This document shows, in pieces, positions 1-11,317 of a DNA stretch of 64,000 bases (the first letter of the stretch is position 1; each line of letters begins with the position of its first letter). The stretch is from Clitoria ternatea. Its lineage: Eukaryota; Streptophyta; Magnoliopsida; Fabales; Fabaceae. The stretch spans positions 7,636,001-7,700,000 of the forward strand of contig CM075675.1 of the NCBI GenBank assembly GCA_037962975.1, given 5' to 3'. The notes under the pieces were generated by a model. It was not told the origin of the DNA. It made no database searches and worked only from the letters and a program-made list of their open reading frames with translations. Made by a program: the position numbers and the translations under genes.

Positions 1-846
1 AGATAAGCTATAGGTCCCAGAAAAGACCTTCAGAAAAATCCGCCTTAAAGCACGAAGGGGCAAGCTTTACTTCTACCTTTTCTCATTCTTACTTTCCCTT
101 CTGATCCAAATTAGAGGACCACTTACAGGATTAGTGGATTACTTTTTTCAAAAATGACATACTTTTAACTAATGATCCTTTAACGGGCAAGTAGTCCTTT
201 CCTTTTATGCATATTTATTTAAGTCTTTGGGCCTTGAGCTACGGATCTTTTGAATCATCAGAAAAAAAAAGCAAAAAAAAAGCAAAAAAATACATATAAA
301 AAAATCAATAAAAAATCAATTCTTTTTGTATTAACGATGATCAGAAAATCCGTAGCTCACATGACCTTTGATTTGACACAAGTTTTATCAAATTGTAATT
401 CCCCTAAATACAAAAATGTTTTCAAGAAAATTACTAGGGGAGTATCGATTTGAAAAGCACGTCAATTCCCGATGGCTCTTTCTCTCCTTTCTTTCTATTC
501 TCGCCGGAAGCTATTCAGAGCTTAACGAATACCCTTGAGCAAGATATGGAAATTAACATGGGATCAAACCTTTAAGAGGAGGGTCATGGTTCCCCGAGCT
601 AGAAATAGCTAAACTTGAGGCTCTTATTGCATTTCAGAATGAAGGATTCTTCTGTCTTCAACTATCCCATATTAATTTCCATGTTTATCCTACTTAGTAC
701 TTCTGAACAAATCGTTCTAAGGAATAGTCAAAGGATGCTCGTTAAGACCTGTGATTGCTTCATGCGCCAATTTATTCTAATGTCAGTCATACTGTTTTAT
801 TTCCTTTTATTTCCACCTGACACTTTTGTATTTTTCAAAAGACATC
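1..846 (+). other. Untranslated leader-like part of the Ogre-like element
   Basis: No convincing coding region. It contains an A-rich stretch (about 258-320, repeated GCAAAAAAA runs) and short open frames that match no family I recognise. By position it is probably leader or non-coding sequence upstream of gag. A 162-residue open frame from 615 only becomes gag-like after about 847. Confidence 0.4.
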
Positions 847-1959
847 ATGGAGAAATCGTGACTGAAATAGAACAGGAAAATAAAAACCTCAGGGATGAGG
901 TCAACCAACTAAAGGAGCATGTGGCAGAGATGGTTAAACTTTTAGAGAAAAGAATCATAGAAGGAGGCTCATCTGCAAGTATCGAGGATGCTCAACAACA
1001 ACCGCTAACCCCACTACATTCCTCGGGCCTTGGTCTAACACAGGATGAAGTTACTCACCCTATGACCACCTCCCTCACTATCAACACTGGGAAAGCAAAG
1101 TAAGTGGTTGACCCCCAACTACCCCATGGAATGCCCTACGGTTATACATCCCACGTTGGTCTAGATGGTAATCTTGTACCTTTCCCACCTTATGGAATAC
1201 CCCAAGGATACTCTCCCCCATTCCATAACCAACAAGAGGATTATAATTTTCAAATGATGAATCCCCATGTTTCACAATCCTTCCAACCATCTGGGGTACC
1301 TATCACGAGAAGGTTTGCATCGGGAAATAAAGGAAAAAGAAAAAGGGAAACCAACTCCATCTCCTACAACCAAAAGAAGGCCCAACCAAGACCAATAACT
1401 CACACTGCCTTTCAGCATGCCAATCTTCCTACACCTTTTATGGCCATCACCACCCATAACCAAGATTCCTATCCTCCCCCACTACAATCCCACTTCCATC
1501 CATTTATCGCTCGAACACCTACCCACTTCCATTTGCCTGTCTTCAAACCCCCTAATCCACAACCTATGCCATACTATCCTCCATAACGATGGACTCAGCC
1601 TCCTAATTCCATCCGAAGCACAATAAAACCCATCAATAATCGAACACCAGCCCGATTCGACCCCATTCCGATAACCTACACAGAACTTTTACCTCACCTT
1701 ATCCGTAACTACCTTGTGGTACCCTGCCTTGAAACCCGTGGTTCCCCCTTACCCTAAAGGGTATAATCCTAGTTCCCGATGTGATTATCATGCTGGAGCC
1801 CCGGGGCATTCTACTGAGGACTGCCAGGCCCTAAAATGCAAAGTGAGGGATCTAATCAAAGCCAAGTGGATAAGTTTCCAAGAAGGAAGTCCCAACGTGA
1901 CCATAAACCCCTTGCCTAACCAAGGGAGTTCTGGGGTTACTGCAATGAAAGAGGGTTAG
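847..1959 (+). pseudogene. gag: gag remnant of the Ogre-like/Tat element, capsid core missing
   Basis: Pieces occur in order in two frames. An N-terminal coiled coil rich in E, K and L (about 860-960) is followed by a Pro/Tyr/Gln-rich stretch (1104-1590), then a linker reading PITYTELLPHL (about 1671-1703). Last comes a C-terminal zinc-like motif beginning CDYHAGAPGHSTEDC (about 1782-1826), continuing with RDLIKAKW and NPLPNQG. The last two blocks are characteristic of Tat/Ogre Gag C-termini. The large helical capsid core expected between the Pro-rich region and the linker is absent, and stops interrupt the frame at about 1101 and 1584. Gag normally forms the virus-like particle; this copy should not. 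Family identity is firm; exact limits are not. Confidence 0.7.
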
Positions 1960-2319
1960 GAGTATGGAAGGGATGTCGTCACCACTGAAGATGGCCCCTG
2001 TGATGATGCAAACTTTATGATTGCCCGCCAGGCGGAGATCTTTATGACTAGGAGACTGTCAAATTCCATGCGACTTTAAATTTTCAATCGAAAAGATGTT
2101 TTAATGACTTTTCAACCCGATAGCTATGCCTAAGGCTTTGGGGATGTTTATGTAATCAGGGCAAAAACATGTTTTTATCATTTTAAGTTTCTCAATAAAT
2201 ACGTGTCGAATTTCAAAATGCATTTTTTTTTTTGCTTTCCTTATCGCCACCTTGAATCCTTTTCTCTTTATTTGCTCCTTTTTCTCATTCACCATGACAA
2301 ACCAAATAAATACAGGTCT

Positions 2320-2661
2320 GAAAATGATTCTCCTGAGAACAGTGAGATCACGATTCAGTTTCACAACCTTAACTACCCAGTCGATCGCGCTGACAAACAA
2401 GGTAAGGAAGCCTGTGAGCCATCGCCCAAGTTAACAAGATTGTTAGAACAAGAGGATAAAGAGGTTTTTCCCTTTCAAGAGGCGATTAAGATTGTCAAAT
2501 GGAGAGAAGAAAAGGTCAAGATGGGTATACCCCTGAGTCAAGAACAACTGAAGGAATCGATTAAGTTATTAATGTCCTTCAGTTTGAAAAAACACAGTGG
2601 CAATCTATTAGAAGGCATTAGTAACTTTGTTTTAGGATGTGGTAGGAATCTATGTGAATGA
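2320..2661 (+). pseudogene. pol: Fragment of Tat-lineage pol, segment between protease and RT
   Basis: The frame ending at 2661 contains the pattern EPSPKLTRLLEQEDKEVFPF and, further on, KMGIPLSQEQLKESIKLL. In Tat-lineage polyproteins a segment of this type (acidic, 'L.R.L.EQE', then '+.G..LS....+..I.LL') lies just upstream of the RT domain. The frame then loses similarity and stops; no RT catalytic motif (F/Y-x-DD), RNase H or integrase motif follows. I infer a deletion that removed nearly all of pol and joined this scrap to the 3' non-coding region. Confidence 0.5.
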
Positions 2662-4530
2662 CAGCACGACCAAGTCCCAAAATGGAAAGGGGCAGGCCAG
2701 TCATTTAAGGAAACTTCAACAGTCACCTACATAGATAGGGGCAAATTACTGATGCCTATAAATGCAGGCATAATCGAGGGAGACTTTGCCGACAAAAAAA
2801 AAACAAACAAAAAAACAACAAAAATGAAAGAAAAAATGAAAAAAATGAAAAAATAGAATCAAGCTTGGAGTCTAATGCATGTGCCAAATGGGGTAAGCTG
2901 GTTATGTCCAGATCATCGAGCAAGCTGTCATTTTCTGTATGAGGGGGATGAATGTCATTAGGTCAAGAACTTGTATTCTTGTCGTCATCAACACCTCAAA
3001 GAGTGCGCCATTCCTCATACCCATGTAACCAAGGAAATAGTCTATCAGATTGAGTCATTGCATCATCGAGGGGATAAAAAAAACAAAACAAAACAAAAAA
3101 GGGCAAACAAAAGAAAAAATCAAAAAATGAAAAAGGAAAATCCAGAAAAAGAAAGTAAAAAAAAAGAGAAAAAGAAAATAAAGGCCAAAATGATGGCTCA
3201 GAGTAATTCCCTCTCATTAATGCCAAAAGACTCACCCCTATTTCCTTGGGTACATGGCACAGGAGTAGAGTCTCCTATTTGTAGTGACATCAGTTCCCCA
3301 AGGGGTTAAACTAAATCTGGAAAGGCTGAGCAGGCTCAACTGGAGTGTAATCAGCTTCAACCATTTACTGATGCAGCCAATAATAAACAAGAAGAGAAAA
3401 AACACATTATAAAGAAAATGAAAAGCTCGCTAGGCTGAAAACCTGAAAGGGCGGCCTAGGCAAAAAGTTAGAGTAACCCGGTGAGTCGAAAACCTGAAAC
3501 GGCGACTCAGGCAAAAATTAGAGTCAAGATTTCAGCAGAATAACTAAGTTTCCCAATGCAAAATGTGCAAGCCCAAACTGGGGCACGTGGACTATGGTCG
3601 AACTACCCTCTTAGAGGCAGAGTCGAACGATGTACTTGAGGTCGTGATGTGGGATTGAGATATGCACTGTTCTCAGAAATTCACTGGAAGATCTGTAAAA
3701 CCCTCCTTGTTTCACCCAATTATCAATCTTTCCTATTTAACCATGCTTGTTTCTTCTGCTTTCTATGCTTTCCTCCCTCTATACTTATCCAACTCAAATA
3801 AAATTTCACCTTTTTCGACACGTATTCATGTTGAGTCTCATTGATATGATGGATGTGTTTTTTCTCTTAATACATAAAATGAGAAAGTAATGAAAATTTA
3901 AAGTCGTGAGGACAAGATGTTCCTGTTACTCGATCTCGCCTCAAGTAATCATTATGAAGACAGGGCCTGACGCATTTCCAAAGCTAGGGTTATTTCATCT
4001 GCTTTGTTTCAGTCATAGGTCACTTCAAATCTCTAAGGATTGTGGTTTTTCGGGAAGTCTCTTCAAGTTCCAATTTGTTTTGCACCACTAACCTTTCTTG
4101 CAGGATGTCACAACAAGTAAATGTGTCGAGTCTTAACCGCCAAAACTGGTATTTTCCATGGTATATCCATCAGCCTCCAAAGCTCACTCTCATCCTCACT
4201 CATTGAAGCCGGCTCTCCTCGATTTTCTTCTCATAACCCACCCAAATTATTGGACAGAATACCTTTCTATGACCATACACGACACCTTTCTAAGTTTCCA
4301 TTAATACCTCATAGTCGGAGCTAGCGTCTTCTAAAGGTTTCTGTCTCATTCATGAGGCATATTAGGGGTCACATTTCCACAAAAAAAATAAAAAATAAAA
4401 AAATCAACTTGGTATATCCCAATAGTCTAGTGTATCCCGTTCCCCGGTAACGACGCCAAGTACGGGTTAATTTGGATGAGACGTCCTGTTAACCCCAAAT
4501 CTTTTAAACCTGGGATTTTGCCACCAAGTC
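2662..4530 (+). other. 3' non-coding region of the Ogre-like element with A-rich tracts and a short duplication
   Basis: No gene seen. It holds A-rich runs (2800-2855, 3066-3185) and, at 3420-3530, two roughly 52-bp copies of a 'CTCGCTAGGCTGAAAACC.GAAAGGGCGGCCTAGGCAAAA' type unit, a signature I associate with Tat/Ogre 3' regions. At 4463-4492 is a motif containing TTAATTTGGATGAGACGTCC bounded by GGTTAA/TTAACC, which recurs in the LTR at 21475-21790. Short open frames here have low-complexity lysine-rich products and are not genes. Confidence 0.5.
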
Positions 4531-5645
4531 TATCATTCCTCTCCAAACTGGAGCATCACCTCCAGGTCTTTTGTCGGTCAAAGGGCAGTATCCTGAATTT
4601 CAAAATAGCTCAAACTGGGGCATCTCCCCAGATTTCTCTTCCACTTACAGTCTAAGGAGCAGCACTCCAAATTCCCAAACAACTCAAACTGGGGCATTTC
4701 CCCCAGGTCATTATCTTTTGTCAACCAAGGGCGGTACCCCGCGCTCCCAAAAGTTTGAATTACGGTATCACCCTAAGTCTTTATCTGTCAAAAGGGAGTA
4801 CCTCTAAAAATCTTTCAATCTCTCCAAGATTGGGATATCACCCCAGATCCTTCCTCAAAGGGGCAATACCCCTAACTCCTTCAGCCAAATTTTCCAAACT
4901 AGGACATTGTCCCCCGTTTCTTTTCTCTCCCAGCCAAGGGGCAGTATCCCTAAATCTTTCTATTTTTCTAAAAAACTGGGGTATCACTTCAGATCCTTTC
5001 CCAATCAAGGGGTAGTACCCCGGATCACCAAATCCTTCCCCAATGGAACTACACTTTCCGAGCAACTTAAACTAGGGCACCCCCCCAGATTTCTCTCCTC
5101 CAACAAGCCTGCCATACATCCCTGGTAGACCCTAGATCTACTCTCTCAATCAAGGAGCAGTACCCTGAATCGTCCCAAACAGCTTAAACTGGGGCATCCC
5201 CCAGATTTTTCTCCTCCAGTAAGCCCGGTGGGATCTCTCTGTCAAGGGATGGTATCCTGAAACACCAAACAGCTCAAATTGGGGCATCACCCCAAATCTT
5301 CCTAGTTAAAAGGTAGTTTACCCTAAATCCCTCCAATTTTCCTAACTGGGGCATCACCCCAGATCTACTCTCTTGATCAAGGGGCGGTACCTCAAGGTTC
5401 TTTTAATCATATTCTAACTGGAGCATCTCCCCAGATTCCTTTTTCAGTCAGGGGGTAATCCACCAACCTTCAATCATCTCAAACTGGGGCATCACCCCAA
5501 TTGTCTCCTCTTTCAATCAGCGGGCAAGACCCCAAAATCCTTTCGATCTTCGTAATTGGGGCATCATCCCAGATTTTTCTCCCAGCCAAGGGATAATACC
5601 CCTAAAATCTTTTAATCTTGTTTAAACTGGGGCATGCACCTTTAA
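4530..5645. repeat. Degenerate minisatellite, CTGGGGCATCACCCC units
   Basis: A phrase of the form 'AACTGGGGCATCACCCCAGAT' (and the variant 'GGGGCAGTACCCC') recurs every 30 to 100 bp through this stretch, with variable CT-rich spacers. The core GGGGcatcaCCCC is a short inverted repeat. The units are much more diverged than those of the 48-bp array that follows, so this array looks older. A related array sits at 17280-17780 on the other side of the Athila insertion. Confidence 0.8.
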
Positions 5646-5659
5646 AGTTTCCTCCTCAA

Positions 5660-6010
5660 ATCGCCAAAGCTGGCACTTCTCAAATTCTCTTCCCTAGTGA
5701 AACCACAATCGCCAAAGCTGGCACTTCCCAAGTTCTCTTCCCCAGTGGAACCACAATCGCCAAAGCTGGCACTTCTCAAATTCTCTTCCCCAGTGGAACC
5801 ACAATCGCCAAAGCTGGCACTTCCCAAGTTCTCTCCCCAAGTGGAACCTCAAACGCCAAAGCTGGCACTTCTCAAATTCTCTTCCTCAGTGAAACCTCGA
5901 TTACCAAAGCTGGTACATTCAAAGTCTCCTCAACCGCCAAAGCTGACACTTCCCAAAGCTGGCACTTCCTAAAGACTCTTCCTCAATCGCCAAAGCTGGC
6001 ACTTCTCAAG
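5660..6010. repeat. 48-bp minisatellite array
   Basis: Units starting ATCGCCAAAGCTGGCACTTC begin at 5660, 5708, 5756, 5804 and about 5852 and 5900, an exact 48-bp step, followed by shortened units up to about 6005. Because 48 is divisible by three, the array carries an open frame with a 16-residue repeat (IAKAGTSQ...), which I take to be a by-product and not a gene. Confidence 0.85.
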
Positions 6011-6372
6011 ACACCCTTTTACTTTTCAGTTGCCTATCAAGGCACCCTTTTACTTGTCAGTCGCCTATCAAGGCACTCTTTACTTTCCAGTTGCCTATCA
6101 AGACACCCTTTTACTTTCCAGTCGCCTATCAAGGTACCGCTTTACTTTCCAGTCACCTATCAAGGCACCCTTCACTTTCCAGTCGCCTATCAAGGCACCC
6201 CTTTACTTTCCAGTCGCCTATCAAGGCACCCTTTTACTTTTCAGTTGCCTATTAAGGCACCCTTTACTTTCCAGTCGCCTAACGAGGCACCTTTACCTTT
6301 CTACCGCCTAAGAAGACACCCTTTACTTTTCAGTCGCCTATCAAGGCACCCTTTTACTTTCCAATCGCCTAT
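6010..6372. repeat. About 30-bp minisatellite (left half, split by the Athila insertion)
   Basis: Units of the form CAGTCGCCTATCAAGGCACC plus a short T/C-rich tail repeat about eleven times. The array is cut at 6372 inside a unit (…CGCCTAT) and resumes at 16448 with CCTATCAAGGCACC, showing that the Athila element landed inside it and duplicated CCTAT. Confidence 0.85.
6368..6372. repeat. Target site duplication CCTAT, left copy (Athila)
   Basis: CCTAT lies immediately left of the left LTR and again at 16448-16452 immediately right of the right LTR. A 5-bp duplication is normal for Ty3/Gypsy integration. Confidence 0.9.
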
Positions 6373-7367
6373 TGACGTTTTTATTTTTGCAGTCGTGATT
6401 CCGTCAAATTAGTACATTAAAATTAATTAACGTAGTACTAGGGTGTCAACCTAGGTCGTTCTCTCAAGGATCAACACAAAAATTTAGGAAAAATCAAGTC
6501 TCAAACTAATTTTTAACAATTAAAAATAAAAACCAAACAACTAAAATTTTTTACAAACATAAGTTCAATAAACATAAAATTGGGGGGGGGGTTTGATTGA
6601 TTTTTGTTGTCACAATTAAAATTAAAACAAGGTAAATAAAGGATTTAAAACAATAAATAACAAGCGATTGATTTTCTTGGAGTATTGTAAATAAATTTAT
6701 CCTTGGTTCACTAAAGATAATTTGTATACTTTCATTACTGTCAATTTCTTAGCTCAATTTGAATTAATCAACTAAGCGTCTTTTTCAATTCATAATTCCT
6801 TTACTTTCATTTAAAAATGAATATTTTAATCAAGCATCCTAATTAAGCAAAAGGAGTCAAGATCTTAAAATCTAGGAATTATTGAGCATACATAAGAACA
6901 TCGCCTATATACATAATCTATTCTCAAATTATGGAATTAAGCAAACCATAATTATTAAAAGTGATTATGAAAATATTCATTAAGCATGCATATTTCCTTA
7001 ATCCATTCTAATTTGAAATCTTATTTTACTCCATTTGAATAATTAAACCGATTAAGCATACAAATTCAATTAAACAAAATGGAATTAAATAAGTAGAGAA
7101 TGATTATGAAGAAATAACAATAATAAAAGCATACTATATTAAAATTAATGACCTCAAAATTACATTACAACATTCTCCAAGAAAATCAATCTAGGGTTTT
7201 AGCCCTCCATAATAACAACTACAAAGAAAAGAAACTAACCCGGAATGGAGCAAAGAGGGGGAAGAAGAGAGGAGGAGGCTTTGTGCCTTCTTCTGATGCT
7301 TAAAGAAACAAAGAGAGAAAAGAGAGAAACATGAATTGAGGTGTGTTTCAAGCCTTTGGCAATGGTC

Positions 7368-7377
7368 CTATTTATAG
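7368..7377 (-). promoter_or_regulatory. TATA box of the Athila LTR (3' copy)
   Basis: Minus-strand CTATAAATAG, a strong plant TATA match, lies at the same place in both LTRs. The GC-rich palindromic modules lie directly upstream of it. Confidence 0.65.
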
Positions 7378-7745
7378 TGAAAGCAAGGGTAAAGGTCTCC
7401 TGCTGACGCTGTGCGTCAGCAGGACGCTACGCGTCAGCGTTGCGAATATACTTCCACGCTACGCGTAGTTGTGAGGCTACGCGTGAGTGTTTCTGACTCA
7501 GAATACATTATTTCATCCAATAATTCTTCAATAATGCTTGGACACTTGTGCTGCATGTTCCCCACTGAGATAGTGCCGTATGTCTGTAATGGATTGGCCA
7601 ATAAGTGCTTTAATATAAATAAATCCTCCACTTCTGAAGTTGCACACAGCCTGTTAATGGGATCCTCGTCACTGTTGACGCTACGCGTGGGGTTGACGCT
7701 GCGCGTCAGTGTTACAAATTTGCAGCGCTACGCGTCAGACCTGAT
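7378..7745. repeat. Palindromic CGCTACGCG modules in the LTR promoter region
   Basis: Several GC-rich units based on GACGCTACGCGTCAGC, CACGCTACGCGTAG and GACGCTGCGCGTCAG stand out in an AT-rich LTR. Most are self-complementary around ACGCGT or TGCGCA. They lie on the upstream side of the TATA box on the minus strand. Copy number differs between the two LTRs of this same element. Confidence 0.7.
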
Positions 7746-7968
7746 GCTCAATTTTATGATTTCCCAATTGCAACCTCAATTATTCACTACAATATCAAGG
7801 AAATTAAGTAAGATTTATTATTTCATTTAAAGATTATCGCCTAATTCAGTTAATATTAAATAAAGCTTGAATTATGAAAATGTGTTAAAATGCATAATAT
7901 TACACAATTAGCAATGGCAAATTATACACATTTAAAGCAAGGAATTAAGGCTAAATCATGCATCATCA

Positions 7969-7983
7969 AATACTCCCACACTT
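7969..7983 (-). other. Polypurine tract of the Athila element
   Basis: Minus-strand AAGTGTGGGAGTATT directly precedes the 3' LTR (TGATGATGCATG...). This is where plus-strand DNA synthesis starts during reverse transcription. Confidence 0.75.
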
Positions 7984-9265
7984 ATTCTTTTGCACTCCCG
8001 GGCAAAATCAAAATAAAAACAAGTATCACAATTTATGAAAAACATTAAGTTGAAAATAACACACAGAATTGGCATGAAATTTTAGGAATATACAGAAAAA
8101 CAAGAGTTATTCAACATGCAAGATACAGAGCATCAAGATATATATAAAGATCATTCAAACAGTTAGGCATGTGAAAATTAAATTAAACTGAAAAGAAGAT
8201 CATAAGTGATAGAACCTCACAAGACATACTCTCAACTCTCAAGTGTTTAAGGTTTGTGTATACACTCAAAACAATTCCTGAAAATCAAGCAGTCTAAAAA
8301 TTTGGCAAGTTTCTCAATTCCACAATTAACACAAATGCATGTATAGATCAACAGGGCTTTCACAGGGTTGAAATGTGGCCAAGGTTAAAATGGATGAAAT
8401 ATATATATTTATATATATACCAAAAAGAATGATGAAGCAATTAATTTTTCTGGCAAACAGTGAAGGTAAAACATTTATTGTATGGTATTTGGTAAAATTT
8501 TTTTTTTTTATGAGATTGCATAACACTTGGAACAAGAGTTGCAATTCCTTTTTGCACACCCCCACACTTATTTGAATGCCTGTTTTGACTTGATTCCAAA
8601 GCTTCAATATATTTCTTAAGGTAGGTATATTTTTGGTTTTTCATTCATGGCTTATTTGAGCTGCAACAAGGAAATAGTTAAATAGGCTCAAAATGGCTAT
8701 CAAGAGATAATTTATTCATGGTAGGCTTATCTGGCTTAGTGGCTCAATTGAACAAAATGCCTGTATCATTTCAAATACATTCATATGAGTTTCAAGTATC
8801 ATCAAGAAACAAGACAAAAATTAAGATGTAAGCTTTCAGGAATTAATCACACATGAAAGGATTAAGATGGTTTAAAGTGATCCATCAAATTTAAAGGCTC
8901 AAAAATCTCACAAGGTATAATTCTATCATATATGATCATCTATCAATTATCATGTCATTCTCATCATACCAAAATTGCTTGAGTTCAAATTATAACATAT
9001 CATTAAGCTCATATCAGACATGAAAGAATTTACTTGTTACTCATGCATATCTTAAAATTCCAATAAAACATGCCTTTTTAAAACAAAAACACACACAAAA
9101 TCTTTTTTTTTTTTATTTAATAAAAGCACATAAAATTTAATCACACAACAACACATAAATGATCCCACCCCCACACTTAAATCATACATTGTCCTCAATG
9201 TAAGACAGAGCATACAAAATACACAATAGAATGAAAAAGTAAAGAGATGGGTAAGAAAAACTCCC
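7984..9265 (-). other. Athila 3' untranslated region, no env-like gene
   Basis: About 1.3 kb of AT-rich sequence lies between the end of integrase and the polypurine tract. Only short open frames occur and none has a recognisable domain. Some Athila elements carry an env-like ORF here; this copy does not. Confidence 0.6.
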
Positions 9266-11317
9266 TCAAGGGGGATCCAGAAGTGGTTCCCCCAAAGAAT
9301 GTTCCTCCATTGTAATATCCACAAGTGAAGGATTTTCATGAAATGGCTTCAAACGTTGTCCATTAACCTTGAAGCTTTTGTTGGAGTTTTCACTTATTAT
9401 TTCCACAGCTCCATGGGGAAATACATTAGTAACAATGAAAGGTCCTTCCCATTTGGAGCGTAATTTTCCGGCTATCAGTTTCAACCGGGAATTAAACAGT
9501 AGCACTTTCTGTCCAGCAGTAAAATCCTTTCTAGCTATTAAGCTATCATGGAATTTCTTTGTTTTCTCTTTATAGAACCTCGAGTTCTCATAAGCTGCCA
9601 AACGGATCTCATCAAGCTCATTCAGTTGTAATTTTCTTTCCTCACCTGCTTGATCAAGTGCTAAGTTGCAAGCTTTTACAGCCCAATAAGCACGATGCTC
9701 AATCTCCACTGGAAGATGACATGCTTTACCAAAAACAATTCTATAGGGAGACATTCCTATAGGTGCCTTAAAAGCTGTTCTATGTGCCCAAAGAGCATCA
9801 TCCAATTTCCTGCTCCAATCCTTTTTGTTAGGCTGTACTATCTTCTCCAGGATCCTTTTGATTTCTCTGTTAGAGACTTCTGCTTGTCCATTGGTTTGGG
9901 GGTGATATGGAGTAGAGACTCTATGAACAACCCCATACTTCCTGAGCATAGCTTGCATGGTCCTGTTACAGAAATGTGTTCCTTGATCACTAATGATTGC
10001 TCTCGGGATGCCAAACCTGCAAAGAATTTGCGATCTAACAAAATCCACAACAACTCGAGCATCATTAGTTCTGGTGGCTTTAGCTTCCACCCATTTAGAA
10101 ACATAATCAACAGCCAATAAAATGTAAGTAAAACCAAAGGATGGAGGAAATGGACCCATAAAATCAATGCCCCAAACATCAAATACTTCACAAAACAACA
10201 TTGGTTGCTGAGGCATCTGTTGTCTCCATGTGGTAGCATTACTAGCTCTTTGGCATTTCTCACAGGTGTTACAAATTCTCCATGCATCCTTAAAAATTGT
10301 GGGCCAATACAAACCTGAATCCAACACTTTTCTTGCTGTTCTTTGTGGACCAAAATGTCCACCAACTGGTGAAGCATGGCAGAATCGAAGAACTGATTCT
10401 ATTTCATGATCGGGAATGCATCTTCGAATCACCTGATCATTACACAATTTCCACAAATACGGGTCATCCCAAATATAATACTTTGCATCACTTTTTAATT
10501 TTGAAATTTGGTTTCTGGATGCACATGGTGGAAAAACAGAAGCAACAAGATAATTTACAATATTAGCAAACCAAGGTGAATCAAAAGAGTTAGAAATACT
10601 CATGAGGTGTTCATCGGGAAAATGGTCCCGAATAGGTGCCGAATCAGGAGCATTCTCAATTCTGCTTAAATGGTCTGCCACAAGGTTTTGTGTTCCACTT
10701 CTATCACGAATTTCCAAGTCAAACTCTTGGAGCAAGAGCATCCAACGAATCAATCTTGGCTTGGACTCACCTTTCTTCAACAAGTATTTCAGAGCTGCAT
10801 GGTCAGTAAAGACAACTACTCGAGAACCGAGTAGGTAAGATCTAAACTTATCTAATGCAAAAACAATGGCCAGGAGCTCTTTCTCAGTGGTGGTGTAATT
10901 TACCTGGGCAGCATCTAAAGTTTTAGATGCATAGTAGATGACCCTAGGTTGCTTGTCAATCTTTTGACCAAGGACGGCTCCCAATGCATAATTAGAGGCA
11001 TCACACATCAACTCAAATGGAGCTGTCCAAACAGGTGCTTGGATTATTGGGGTAGTGGTCAATGCTTGCTTGAGGCAATTAAAAGCCTCCTTACACTTTT
11101 CATTAAATTCAAATGCCACATCCTTTTGAAGCAGACTGGATAGTGGCCTAGCCTTCTTGCTGAAATCTTTTATGAATCTTCTGTAGAATCCTGCATGGCC
11201 AAGAAAAGAACGAACCTCTCGAACACAAGAGGGGTAAGGCAAATGTGATATAACTTCTACCTTGGCAGGATCTACCTCAATTCCTTTCTCAGAGATTACA
11301 TGCCCTAAAACTATTCC
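9266..11317 (-). pseudogene. pol: Athila pol, RNase H and integrase part
   Basis: The open frame from 11242 to the natural stop at 9266 continues the gag-pol frame after a premature TAA at about 11318-11320. Order: RT thumb/connection (GHAGFYRRFIKDFS), RNase H (FELMCDASNYALGAVLGQ, VVFTDHAALKYLL, DHLSRIE), integrase HHCC finger (HASPVGGHFG...CNTCEKCQ), and the DDE core (WGIDFMGPFP, IISDQGTHFCN, HPQTNGQAEVSNREI). The C-terminal part carries WEGPF. All catalytic acidic residues appear intact, so this part would be functional but for the upstream stops. Integrase inserts the cDNA into chromosomes; RNase H removes the RNA template. Confidence 0.9.

Larger units (their letters stand above)
6373..7968 (-). 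repeat. Athila 3' LTR (left copy)
   Basis: It begins TGACGTTTTT and ends CATCATCA on the plus strand (TG...CA in either reading). Length is 1596 bp against 1552 bp for the other copy. The 44-bp difference comes from an extra segment of about 65 bp at about 7378-7442 and the lack of a 21-bp segment present in the other copy near 16181-16201. Both differences involve CGCTACGCG-type palindromic modules. Confidence 0.92.

Noticed and set aside
2971..3309. 112-codon lysine-rich open frame
   Set aside because: A-rich low-complexity DNA in the 3' non-coding region of a retroelement; no start context or domain.
5660..6010. CRISPR-like regularity of the 48-bp array
   Set aside because: The whole unit is repeated, with no unique spacers, and the context is a plant retrotransposon.
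5618..6412. 264-codon open frame with a 16-residue repeat (IAKAGTSQ...)
   Set aside because: It is the read-through of minisatellites whose 48-bp period is divisible by three. The frame continues across an unrelated array and into the Athila LTR; no gene signals.
7411..7830. 139-codon frame (and the similar 147-codon frame at 15866-16309)
   Set aside because: Both lie inside the two Athila LTRs on the strand opposite to the element and have no domain.
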